From contig CP150584.1 of the NCBI GenBank assembly GCA_049487715.1, positions 248,001 through 312,000 on the forward strand: a stretch of DNA of 64,000 bases, given 5' to 3'. Under the pieces are notes generated by a model. The model made no database searches. It saw only the letters and a list, made by a program, of their open reading frames with translations, and was not told where the DNA came from. Positions 8,486 through 18,413 of the stretch are shown here, in pieces. The translations under genes and the position numbers were made by a program. Within the stretch, counting starts at the first letter, position 1. The number at the start of each line of letters is the position of its first letter. Source of the stretch: Pycnococcus provasolii. Taxonomy: Eukaryota; Chlorophyta; Pseudoscourfieldiophyceae; Pseudoscourfieldiales.

Positions 8486-11400
8486 CTATGGTTCTATCGA
8501 AGCGTCCCACACATGTATGGTCCCGTGATTGGTCGCGGAGACGATGCGCGTGCCATCCGCGCTGAACGACACTGAAGTAAATGAATTTATGAAGCCTTCT
8601 CGACGTTCCAAGACTTCTAGCACGCTCACACACGCGCCCGTCGTTGCGTCCCACACGCGAATGATCATGTCACCGCTTGTTGCAGAGACAATGCGCGCGC
8701 CATCTGCGCTGTACGACGCTGAGTGGCCTTCCAGCACAAATACACACGCGCCGGTCGTCGCGTCCCACACGCGAACGGTCTTGTCGTCGCTCGCGGAGAC
8801 GATGCGCGTACCATCCGCGGAATACGATGCGGAAGTCACATGATGAGAATGGCCTTCCATCACAGATATACACGCGCCGGTCGTCGCGTCCCACGCGCGA
8901 ACGGTCTTGTCCCAGCTCGCGGAGACGATGCGCGTACCGCCCGGACTGAATGATGCTGAGAGCACAAAATCATCATGGCCTTCCAGCACACTCACGCACG
9001 CGCCCGTCGTTGCGTCCCACACGCGAACGGCCTTGTCAGAGCTAGCGGAGACAATGCGCGCCCCATCCCTGCTGAACGACGCTGACCACATATTACTATC
9101 ATGGCCTTCCAGTACGCTCACGCACGCGCCCGTCGTCGCGTCCCACACGCGAACGGTATTGTCATCACTCGCAGAGACGATGCGCGTCCCATCAGCACTG
9201 TACGACGCTGACTTTACAAAATCACCATGGCCTTCCAGCACACTCACGCACGCACCCGTCGTCGCGTCCCACACGCGAACGGTCTTGTCCCAACTTGCGG
9301 AGACAATGCGCGTACCGTCCGGACTATACAACGCGGAGATCACACGACTACGATGACCTTTGAGCATGCTCACGCGCGCGTCCATCGTCGCCTCCCACAC
9401 GCGAACAGTCTTGTCCAAGCTCGCGGAGACGATGCGTAAGCCATCTGCGCTGTACGACGCTGAGTTCACAAAATCATCATGGCCTTCCAGCACACTCACG
9501 CACTCTCCCGTCGTCGCGTCCCACACGTGAATTGTCGTGCTCTCTTCTTCGATTGAGACGATGCGCGTTCCATCCGGACCGAAGGTCGCTGAGGTCACCC
9601 AATCATGATGGCCTTTCAGCACGCTCAAACATGCGCCCGTCGTCGCGTCCCACACGCGAATGGTCTTGTCACCGCTCGCAGATACGATGCGCGTACCATC
9701 CCTGCTAAACAACGCTGAGCACACTACACGACCATGGCCTTCCAGCACGTTCACGCACGCGCCCGTCGTCGCCTCCCACACGCGAATGGTCTTGTCAAAG
9801 CTTGCGGAGACGATGAGCGTACCGTCCGGACTGAATGATGCTGAGTTCACATCATCATCATGACCTTCCAGCACACTCACGCATGCGCCCGTCGTCGCGT
9901 CCCAAACGCGAACCGTCTTGTCCTTACTCGCAGACGCAATGCACGAACCGTCCGGACTGAACGACGCTGACCTCACATCATCACCATGGCCTTTAAGTAC
10001 ACTCACGCACGCGCCCGTCGTCGCGTCCCATACGCGAATGGTCTTGTCAGCGCTAGCGGAGACAATGCGCGCCCCATCCCTGCTAAACGACGCTGACCTC
10101 ACATCATCATCATGGCCTTCAAGCACACTCAAGCACGCGCCCGTCGTCGCGTCCCATACGCGAATGGTCTTGTCAGCGCTAGCGGAGACAATACGCGCCC
10201 CATCCCTGCTAAACGACGCTGACCACACATAACTATTATGACCTTGCATATTGTTCAATATCGTTTCGTCGATGTCCACCCGAGCTGGTATGCGAAGGAT
10301 CTGCGGGGAAGATGAAAGCACCTTCTTTCCTGGGCTCTGATGCCATGCACTTGTACAAGGCATATTTTCTGCGATCATGTTCAATAGAGAATACGTGCCG
10401 ACACCCCACCGAAGTACGCGAACAAATTCATACAGTTCTCGTAAGCCACTCTCTTTCAACGCCGTCTCAAGGCGTAGCAATTCTACCACGAGTATCCTCA
10501 TTCGACCAGCCTCCTCATGACGCTTTAACCACTGCCCGGCAAACTCGCTTGCACACCACGCAGATGCTTCATATCCCTCGGGAATCTTAACAGCCTCGGT
10601 TCGCTTGACCATCAGCCGATTCCGCCAAGACTTCGCGTTTTGCATCGCCTTGTCACTTTCTTGTCCGCACAAAAGCACCTCAGTCAAGTGCACGTGTCCA
10701 TGCCGCAAAGCATACGCCACCGCTGGCCCCTTTTCCTCGTCGCCGCAAACGAGCAGGTCTAGGCACGAGCGTGCAAGTTCGTCGTGGCCGCGCGACACGT
10801 TTGCTGCGTGCTTGCCGGATCGCTCCACGTCTTCCAAGAACTCGCGAAGCGACAGGTGCAACGTTTGCAGCATGTGGTCGCGCTCTTCGAATAGCAAGCC
10901 CCAACCAGGTAGGCGCTTGCACGCGCTCCGCAGGCCCAGGCGGTCGACGTGTGCCGCAGAAAGAGGTTCTCGGGAAGCGAGCACGACGTCAATCAACCTG
11001 CGAACTTCGTCGTCGTCCGCTGACGCGCGGTGAAACCAAAGATGGTATGCGGCATTAATGTTCGCAGGCGGCTCTGAACTAGCGCCGTATCGTTTGACGA
11101 ACTCGCGAGCAACAATCTGATACACCATTGACGCTTGCATCTTGCGCATTGCGCATTGCCAAGGCTCCGGCAGACTGCCGTCCCTCTTCACTTCCACGTC
11201 TGACACTGCTCCTGGTCCCATCATACGCGCAGGCTCCATCACCTGCATGCCGGCCTGCCAATCGCACTGTAGCACACGTTGTCGAGGGTATCCGTCCGCT
11301 GCGTCTGGGCGCGTTGTAGCGATGACCGATATGGCCCCACGCGCCTCCATGGCGAGTTTCCGCAGCACACCCACCGCGACGTTCGACGTGCGCTGCTGAT

Positions 11401-12791
11401 CGTCCGCCTCGTCAAGGGCATCCACCAAAATGATAGCGTGTTTCTTCGACTCCGCCAGCTTCTTGAGCGGATGCACAAGCAGAGTGCTTACCGCGACGTC
11501 GGGTTCTACCAGCGCCTTTGTCACCGTCTCCTCGTCTAAAGCGAGCAGACTAGTTCGAACTTCGTGAAATTGTTGACCAAGCTGGAAGGCGAGCGACCTC
11601 GCCATCTCAAGCACATCCTGCCGCCTCACGTCCGCGCGTTTGCAAAAGTGCGACGCGTGAACAAAGCTGAGTGCTGCGGCAGCCACGCTCGACTTCCCTT
11701 CGCCTGGCCCGCCTACAACACAAACCAGATGGGCGCCCACCTGTCAAAGACACATGATCACGCAGCTCGCCCAATTCGTACTTGTTGTTCTGTCCTCGCT
11801 CTCTTAGCGCCTGCAAATCGGACTCGTAGCTCATCGGTCGAAGCATGAAGCGCAGCTTAAGCTCCTCGGTGAAGTGGCGCATGCTTTCGAAGCGAAACTT
11901 GCCCGTGATTTCGCCGCGAATCATCTTTTTGTCGCTTTCCGAAAAACACAGCGCGGTGTCCGCGTCGATGTCGCGGATGTGCTGCGATACATCGTTTTCC
12001 GAGAACCCGTGCGTGACGAGCTGCAGTTTCTGGGGCGGTGTCGCGCCAATCTCATACAGGCACCACAGCCTTGTGAGCGGAACGACAAGGTCCTTGTCGA
12101 GGACGACGAGCGTCGCGCGGGACGTCGCAATCGTACCTGCAAGCGTGCGGCCGTCGTCGAGCTCGTGCATGGCTGAAAATATCCCACCCGTATCGTCCTG
12201 GTTGATGGCGAAAATGTCGAGCCACACGTACGTGTCCGCCGGAGTTGCGCCCGCAAGTGCCCCAGTCACGCTCTTCACGAGGTCAACGAAACCGCTGCTC
12301 CACGCATGCGACACGAAGTACGTTGGCGCGCCCACAGGAAGATTGTCGGCTTGCGCGTAGCTCGCGTGCTCCTTGCGCGCCCTGGGTCTCACAAAGCACT
12401 CGACGACGTCCGTGGTGTACATCTGCTCAAACGGAATGTCGCGGTACTCGACCTTAACAGCCTCGCCGTTTCTTGCTTTCTCAGCATCGCGCCGCTTACC
12501 GCGGTGTGTCTCTAGGTTGTCTGGTGTCACCGTCAAGGTCACATCCTTGCCGCCGCCATCCTCCTCAGCCATGAACTCCTTGACCACCTCCCAGCTTTGT
12601 GTCGTTCCAGCGCTCTCGTGCACAAACTTTTCCAGCCAGGCGAGCGACACCGCACGGTAGACGGGCGAGTTGCCTTTTGGTGCGATGTTCTGTTTCCCAC
12701 CACCAATAGAGACGCCTCTAAGTGGTGTTATTGGCGGTGAAGACATATGCGCTCGCGGAAACGTGACCAAAGTCGACGCCGCGCACCCCAT
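8486..12791 (-). CDS. NLR-like receptor: TIR-like domain, NACHT/STAND NTPase, 14 WD40 repeats (one-base frame break)
   Basis: About 1434 residues if one base is skipped near 11735-11741. The N-terminus MGCAASTL is a consensus myristoylation plus palmitoylation site. Residues about 140-270 carry a TIR-like alpha/beta domain (TYFVSHAWSSGF, VWLDIFAINQDD, LVVLDKDLVVPL, TRLWCLYEIGA). A P-loop follows (LVCVVGGPGEGKSS) with a Walker B-like strand (AIILVDALDEADD), as in NACHT/STAND ATPases. A helical middle region leads to 14 WD40 repeats of about 42 residues, enough for two seven-bladed propellers. The frame break falls exactly between TIR-like and P-loop parts: minus-strand GGTGGGCGCC read as GGTGGCGCC gives a seamless join. 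By analogy with STAND receptors it would sense a ligand through the propellers and signal through the TIR-like domain. Confidence 0.82.
8560..10250 (-). repeat. Tandem 126-bp WD40-coding repeats
   Basis: Fourteen head-to-tail units of about 126 bases encode the WD40 repeats of the receptor. Long stretches are almost identical between units, for example the part encoding VRVWDATTGACVSVLEGH. Differences cluster at the residues right after GH and the residue after SAS. One unit (the sixth) has an extra codon, and the thirteenth lacks the start of its blade. The near identity implies recent duplication or gene conversion. Confidence 0.9.
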
Positions 12792-12796
12792 GTTGG

Positions 12797-12839
12797 GTTC
12801 AGTTCAGTTCAGTTCAGTTCAGTTCAGTTCAGTTCAGTT
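12797..12839. repeat. Pentanucleotide microsatellite (GTTCA)8
   Basis: Eight perfect GTTCA units starting six bases upstream of the ATG of the NLR-like gene. They lie in its 5' leader or core promoter. Length variation here could alter expression, but that is inference. Confidence 0.95.
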
Positions 12840-13163
12840 GTTGGGATTGTTAAGATGGTGTGCGCGTCGGCCGGAAGCTTCAAGCTCTGCTGTGCTGTGC
12901 ACGCTGTGCTGTGAATTGTCGGGCAAGGGGACCTGGCAAGGGGATTGCCTGGTGGAGTGCCTTCTAAAATACCACTAAAGGTATCGTGAAGTTTAGGCTG
13001 ATTCGAGCACGGCCGTGACATATTGTCGCCTGCCTGGTAAGGTAAGGTTGGTACTCACTATCGTACTACCACCATAAACCTTTACAACATTGGTGATTCA
13101 TCGACTAATAACCAAAGGAAAAAGAAAAGGTCCGGCGAACTGTCCGGGCCCGGGCCATAGCTG

Positions 13164-13180
13164 TAACCCTAACCCTAACA
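13164..13180 (+). promoter_or_regulatory. Telo-box-like CCCTAACCCTAA upstream of HAS1
   Basis: Two CCCTAA units lie about 160 bases before the HAS1 start. In plants, telo-boxes (AAACCCTAA) mark promoters of ribosomal and ribosome-biogenesis genes, and HAS1 is one. The rest of the 12840-13337 interval shows no gene. Confidence 0.5.
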
Positions 13181-13337
13181 GAAAAGTTAGAGAAGATTTT
13201 AGGACAACCGAACACACTCGCCGCCGCCGCCGCCATCCGGGTTTGTTTATTCGCGTCATTTCCGCATCCGAGTTCTTCCGTGGCGGCAGCTGTACTTCCT
13301 CGTCTACTTCCTCGTAGAACCTGCGTCAACTTCGCCC

Positions 13338-15098
13338 ATGGGCAAGAAGGACAAGTCGAGCAAAAAGGGAAAGGTGGCCGTTCCTCAATACGAAGCCTCG
13401 GAGGCGCCCTCAGTGGAGGAGATTACCATGAAAAACATCGTCACGCACGAGTCGCTCGAGAAGAAGAAGAAGAAAAACAAGAAAAACAAGAAGATTGACA
13501 TTGACACATACGAACGCACCGAGGCAGAACAGGACGAAGATGAGGGGCGAGGGAACAACGACGAGGAGGGAGGCGAGCAGCGCGGAGCCTCCGCAGCGAC
13601 GGCATCCATTCTATCGCGCACTGCGTTTGACGCCTTGCCGCTCTGCGAACCGACGAAACGCGCCATCGACGCCATGCAGTTCACGCACATGACGCGCATA
13701 CAGGCACGTACCATACCTTTGCTTCTACAAGGACGTGACGTGCTCGGTGCTGCAAAGACAGGAAGTGGGAAAACACTCGCGTTCCTCATACCCGCCGCCG
13801 AACTGCTGCACAAAGCTTCCTTCAAACCGCGCAACGGCCTGGGCGCCGTCGTCATATCGCCCACACGAGAGCTCTGCCTGCAAATCTACGGTGTCGTCGA
13901 GGAGCTCATGAAGTTTCATACGCAGACGCACGGTGTCGTCATGGGCGGAAGCAATCGGCGTGCGGAGTCGGAGAAACTCGCAAAGGGTGTGAACCTTCTC
14001 ATTGCAACACCAGGTAGGCTGCTCGACCACATGCGCACCAACAAGGCGTTCTACTACGGCAATGCGCAGATGCTCATCATCGACGAGGCTGATCGAATCC
14101 TCGACATTGGCTTCGAGGAGGATATCAACGAGATTGTACGTCTCTTTCCAAAGGAGCGCCAGACGGCACTCTTCAGTGCCACGCAAACAACTAAGGTCGA
14201 ACAGCTCATCCGCGTGTCGTTCAAGAACAAGCCTGTCTACGTGAACGTGGAATCTGCTTCACAGGCGGCTGCAGCAGGGGCGGCGGGTGCCGGTGGTGCA
14301 GCAGCGACCAACGTAGGGCTTGAGCAGGGGTACACCATCGTCGAACCTCATCTGCGATTTCTACTTCTCTTCACATTCCTCAAGAAAAATTCGGGCAAGA
14401 AAATCATGGTGTTCTTCTCAAGTTGCAACGCCGTCAAGTACTACGGCAGCCTGCTCAATTACGTCGATATGCCCGTGCTGGACATTCATGGAAAGCAAAA
14501 GCAGGCGAAGCGCACGTCCACCTTCTTCGAATTCTGCGAGGCAAAGTCAGGTGTATTGCTCTGCACAGACGTGGCGGCAAGAGGTTTGGATATCCCGCAT
14601 GTGGACTGGATCATTCAGTACGATCCAACTGATGATCCGCGTGAGTACATCCACCGAGTCGGTCGAACGGCACGTGGAGAGGGAGGGAGCGGTCGCGCTT
14701 TGTTATTCCTCCTCCCTACCGAGCTCGGGTTTCTCAAGCTACTTAAAGTGGCGAATGTACCACTGAATGAGTACGAGGTGCCACGCAAAAAGCTTGTCAA
14801 CATACAGGCTCAACTCGAAAAGCTCGTCGCGAAGAACTACTACCTCCATAGCAGCGCGAAGGATGCGTTCCGAAGCTATGTTCTAGCATACCACTCACAT
14901 CAGTTGAAGGAGATTTTCAATGTGCACAGTGTCGACCTTGCGGGGATCGCCAAGTCATTTGGCTTCGCAACCCCACCACGCGTGAACTTGCCAATCGAGT
15001 CTAAGGCAAGCCATGAACGAAAGGAAAAGCGGCGCGCACTCGAATCTGCAGGCTCGGAAGGTGGCGGCCGCCCAAACAAACGACAATATGTCGGCTAA
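13338..15098 (+). CDS. HAS1: DEAD-box RNA helicase HAS1/DDX18, ribosome biogenesis
   Basis: 586 residues. An acidic/Lys-rich N-terminus precedes a full helicase core: AAKTGSGKT (motif I), SPTREL (Ia), ATPGRLLDH (Ib), DEAD (II), SAT (III), [12 protein letters not shown] and [11 protein letters not shown] (V, VI). The C-terminal region ending in [16 protein letters not shown] and [11 protein letters not shown] is diagnostic of HAS1/DDX18 rather than other DEAD proteins. Has1 releases snoRNAs and aids 60S and 40S pre-rRNA processing in the nucleolus. ATG 13338 has good context (CCCATGG). A Gly/Ala-rich insertion (AAAGAAGAGGAAAT) sits between the two RecA lobes. It converges on the next gene with only about 40 bases between stops. 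Confidence 0.95.
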   Translation: MGKKDKSSKKGKVAVPQYEASEAPSVEEITMKNIVTHESLEKKKKKNKKNKKIDIDTYERTEAEQDEDEGRGNNDEEGGEQRGASAATASILSRTAFDALPLCEPTKRAIDAMQFTHMTRIQARTIPLLLQGRDVLGAAKTGSGKTLAFLIPAAELLHKASFKPRNGLGAVVISPTRELCLQIYGVVEELMKFHTQTHGVVMGGSNRRAESEKLAKGVNLLIATPGRLLDHMRTNKAFYYGNAQMLIIDEADRILDIGFEEDINEIVRLFPKERQTALFSATQTTKVEQLIRVSFKNKPVYVNVESASQAAAAGAAGAGGAAATNVGLEQGYTIVEPHLRFLLLFTFLKKNSGKKIMVFFSSCNAVKYYGSLLNYVDMPVLDIHGKQKQAKRTSTFFEFCEAKSGVLLCTDVAARGLDIPHVDWIIQYDPTDDPREYIHRVGRTARGEGGSGRALLFLLPTELGFLKLLKVANVPLNEYEVPRKKLVNIQAQLEKLVAKNYYLHSSAKDAFRSYVLAYHSHQLKEIFNVHSVDLAGIAKSFGFATPPRVNLPIESKASHERKEKRRALESAGSEGGGRPNKRQYVG

Positions 15099-15139
15099 AT
15101 GACACTGCCATTTTTATTCAATTGTTGTAATTACAGTTT

Positions 15140-18028
15140 TTACAGAACGTTCTTTTTCCTTTTTGCCTCGCTTGCCCGCCGGGATTTCTCAACTGCAACC
15201 GCGCGATCGACAGCCGCCATGGCAGATGGAAGTGGAGCCTTGTTCTCATCCTCGCTAAGCGGCTCCACGAAAGCAATTTCTGACTTGTTGCTATCCACGA
15301 CATTACCTTCGGAGGGTCGAGGTGTTTCACCAGTGCGCGTAAGAAATATGGGCTCGAGTTCGGCTAGAGACGGCGCCTGCAAACCATTTTTCGACTCGAA
15401 TTGCGCCTCCTCAGATCTCATGAGTAGCATTTCATGTTTCTTCATGAAGTCGCGATCCTTCTTAACAGCATCCACAGACTGCACGAGCAGCCGATGCTCT
15501 CCTCTCAACTCGCGCATACTTTCCTCCGCCTTCGTGTGCAGCGAGGTAACCTCATTCCAAAGGTCTGTGACACGCGTCGCCTCGTTTCGACTTTCCACCG
15601 CCATCATTGTATGCACCTCCTCGAGAGCCGATTCTGCCCACTCCGCATTTTCAGTCTGCGCATCGCGAACAGCCTTCGTCTCAGCCGCCCACTGTTTCTC
15701 TCGCGCTTTCATGTCTGCCGCCGCTGCGCTGAATTGCGCGGAGGAATCTTCGCTGAAGCGGGCGAGATCTGAGCGCAACTCTTCTAGCTGATCTTTCGTA
15801 AGGACACCCTGAAGCAGCTCACGCAGGTGTTCATTCTCCCGCGAAAGCTGTTGTATTTTTTCGTCATTCGTGCGCCTGACGTTGTCGACGAAGGTGCGTA
15901 GCATGGCGAGTTCCGACAGATGATTGGCCCGCATAGAACGGATTTCTTGCTTTATACTCTCGAGCTCGTCTGACACAGATTCTTTTGTTGTGGCCACGCG
16001 TTTGTGGACAAGTGCCATGTCCTCCGCCGTCGCCTTTAAATTGCGCACCACCTGATCGCGTACGTCTACCACCTCGTTGGTCCACTCCTTATATGAAATA
16101 TTCAGAGTGTCCACGGCGTGCATCACAAGGCGAAGATGATTATGCGCGTCGTCGCGCAGATGTACTGCCATCTCCTTCGCATGCAGACGCTCCGTACATC
16201 CGTATTTAGAGAAGTTGCACAGCACGGCGCCACCGCGTGCGCACAAGGCATTGTTCCGATGTTCGGCGAACGTTGCAACTGGAATCATTTGGCCACAATC
16301 CATGCACAACTGTTTTCGTTCAACGCAGCTTGCTTCGTGTGCGCTGCGCGCAACTGCGCTTACCGATGCGGCGCAGAATTGGCAGTGCACTGTTCTGAAT
16401 TCGCATTCGGTACGGTGCAAGGCCATCTCCTTTCGCGTGCTGCGATATGGACAAGACTGCGTGGGATCTTCGGTGTTATTTTGTCCACAAGCGACAACTT
16501 CATAGTCGCAGACGCGCATGTGTGGCAGCATTGTACCGCGCATGCCTGCCCAACGACAACCAGCATGCTTATTTGGGCAAGAAACTTCCGCAAAGTAGCA
16601 CACAGCTTTATGTTCTGTAAGCTTGCGGAGCTGCACAAATTTACCGCATCCGCGATTCGTGCACCTCACAAGGCGGTGATCGCACTCCTGCTGGTGATGA
16701 TTGAGCTGGAAAAATCGCAGCCTCATCGTGCAATTATGATGCGGGATGTGACTTCCGGGAAGCATGCACGTCACGTGGCGATATGTGCAGTGCTTCTCGT
16801 GTTCATCACGATCAGCGAAGCGTACACGTTCGCGGCATCCTTCCTCGTCGAGCACCCATTTCTTGGACCCCTTGCCAGTATCAATCTGCTTAAGCGCATG
16901 CGCGCACATGATGGGCAGGTTGTGTATGCGCATTAGACTAGCTTCGTCGGGAGGTAACGCACCGCCGAATTCCTCAATCGTGCTCAATGGCGCGCACTTG
17001 CGGCATGTCGTATTCCCGTCTGGCAGTAACACTGGGTCCAACAAGACGTCGTTGCACATCATGCAAATAAGCAGCGGCGGTGGTTTTGTAACGAACACGG
17101 TCGGCGCGCCGAATGACGATGCAAACGGCAGCGACATGCGCCCATGCCCTTCATTCTGCCGATCGCGCTGCATGAGCTTCGCGTTTACCTCGTCCTGCGC
17201 GCTTTCCCACTCGTCGCGCTTTGGAACGATGTCGCGCGCCTTTGGCGCCTGCAGCGTTCCTCTGTGCGGAGGTGGCATGACTGAAGGAAGCGGCTTAATC
17301 TGTTTGCGCGCCTGGTCGCTCGTTCCGGTTTCGCTGGCTGCCGCGTATGCCGCCTCCACGCGTCTTCCTCTATCCTCCGCGTCGGCGACAGCCTTCGCAG
17401 CCTGCGCGTTTCGCCGTGCTTGGCTGGCACTATCATCGCCAAAGTATTTCCGGTGGTCCTTGTCGTTGCTGTTGTCATCGTCGTCGATGCCCTCGCCCTG
17501 CGTTTGGCTAGCCTCCCTCGTCTTGTTTTCGTACTCCTGACGAAAAGCTTCAAACTTCTCCGAAAGGCCCTCTATCGTGCTTACGATGCTGGAGAACGTG
17601 GCACGGTCGAGTGTTGCGCACGTACACCGAGACGTGGTTTTGATGGTTGCCTTGCGTTTCCCACCCTTCTTGTCGAGCAGCGCAAGCTCTCCGAAGAAAC
17701 CACCTCTTGCATATGCCGCCACCTCCTTTTGCTCGCCGTTGACATCGATACACGCCACTGCCGTTCCCTCCTCGAGCACGAAGAAGCTGTCACCTTCGTC
17801 GCCTTGCTTGATGATTGTGTCATCGTTGTCGAACACCACCTGCTGCAGACCGTCTGCGAAGGCGGCGATTTCGAAGTTCTCGAGGTCCTTGAAGAGCGGC
17901 ACGTTGGCCAATAGCGCCTCCCATAGTTTTTTGTTGTACACGAAGTCTCGCCTCGTGCCTCCGTGCTGCGTGCTGAGCCAGAGGTCGAGCGGCTCGTTCG
18001 CCTTTGACGTGAGCTGAGAGAGCACCAT
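15140..18028 (-). CDS. cNMP-binding / RING-like / TRAF zinc-finger fusion protein
   Basis: 962 residues. Residues about 35-165 form a cyclic-nucleotide-binding domain (IIKQGDEGDSFFVLEEG, then FFGELALL). The usual RAAT after FGELAL is replaced by RKAT, so ligand preference is uncertain. A RING/U-box-like hairpin follows (CMMCNDVLLDPVLLPDG, CRKC, about 320-345). Multiple TRAF-type zinc fingers come next (about 390-640, for example HHQQECDHRLVRC and CDYEVVACG). A long coiled coil (about 650-870) follows, with no MATH domain. By family logic it could be an E3-type scaffold gated by cAMP/cGMP; that is inference. I do not know a named orthologue. Confidence 0.8.
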   Translation of the reverse strand: MVLSQLTSKANEPLDLWLSTQHGGTRRDFVYNKKLWEALLANVPLFKDLENFEIAAFADGLQQVVFDNDDTIIKQGDEGDSFFVLEEGTAVACIDVNGEQKEVAAYARGGFFGELALLDKKGGKRKATIKTTSRCTCATLDRATFSSIVSTIEGLSEKFEAFRQEYENKTREASQTQGEGIDDDDNSNDKDHRKYFGDDSASQARRNAQAAKAVADAEDRGRRVEAAYAAASETGTSDQARKQIKPLPSVMPPPHRGTLQAPKARDIVPKRDEWESAQDEVNAKLMQRDRQNEGHGRMSLPFASSFGAPTVFVTKPPPLLICMMCNDVLLDPVLLPDGNTTCRKCAPLSTIEEFGGALPPDEASLMRIHNLPIMCAHALKQIDTGKGSKKWVLDEEGCRERVRFADRDEHEKHCTYRHVTCMLPGSHIPHHNCTMRLRFFQLNHHQQECDHRLVRCTNRGCGKFVQLRKLTEHKAVCYFAEVSCPNKHAGCRWAGMRGTMLPHMRVCDYEVVACGQNNTEDPTQSCPYRSTRKEMALHRTECEFRTVHCQFCAASVSAVARSAHEASCVERKQLCMDCGQMIPVATFAEHRNNALCARGGAVLCNFSKYGCTERLHAKEMAVHLRDDAHNHLRLVMHAVDTLNISYKEWTNEVVDVRDQVVRNLKATAEDMALVHKRVATTKESVSDELESIKQEIRSMRANHLSELAMLRTFVDNVRRTNDEKIQQLSRENEHLRELLQGVLTKDQLEELRSDLARFSEDSSAQFSAAAADMKAREKQWAAETKAVRDAQTENAEWAESALEEVHTMMAVESRNEATRVTDLWNEVTSLHTKAEESMRELRGEHRLLVQSVDAVKKDRDFMKKHEMLLMRSEEAQFESKNGLQAPSLAELEPIFLTRTGETPRPSEGNVVDSNKSEIAFVEPLSEDENKAPLPSAMAAVDRAVAVEKSRRASEAKRKKNVL

Positions 18029-18413
18029 AAGGGAGATAAGGAAGAGAGGATCACAGCTGCGTCATGAAGGAGCTCTAGTTAAGTCGCGGCAAGCATAGGT
18101 ACATGCACGCGACCGGACAGATGTCGTTCGAATGATAGTATCAAAAGAAGTGTTGCGAGGAACGAGGCCGCGGGAACCCTGGGGTTGGCCTCGCTGATGG
18201 CCCCGAACCTTCGGAAAACCAAACTTCAGTACAGTACCCTTAAAAAGTGACATCACGGATGTTCTTGGTTAGCATGTGTCCCTGCGTGGTTTGCCCTGTG
18301 GTTTTTCCTTTTTTCGTTCGCGCCTGTCACCTCACCAGGGACAGGGGGCAAATCATTTCGAAGGCGCGCCACCTGGGTGGTTCTTGGCAGGCGCGCTAAA
18401 CGCGATCGCCGTC

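Noticed and set aside
8907-10232. Long open frames on the plus strand across the WD40 repeats
   Set aside because: They mirror the 126-base periodic repeats of the real minus-strand gene and show no domain.
8560-10250. Regular repeat spacing that could look like a CRISPR array
   Set aside because: Units are 126 bases, coding, with no unique spacers and in a eukaryotic gene.
11700-11741. A 28-base intron (GTGGGC..TTGTAG) to explain the NLR frame break
   Set aside because: It would delete the first strand of the P-loop fold (LVCVV), which is conserved; a one-base error fits better.
16118-16936. 272-residue plus-strand frame inside the TRAF gene
   Set aside because: Antisense of conserved zinc fingers; Cys/Ala/His bias follows from the reverse complement.
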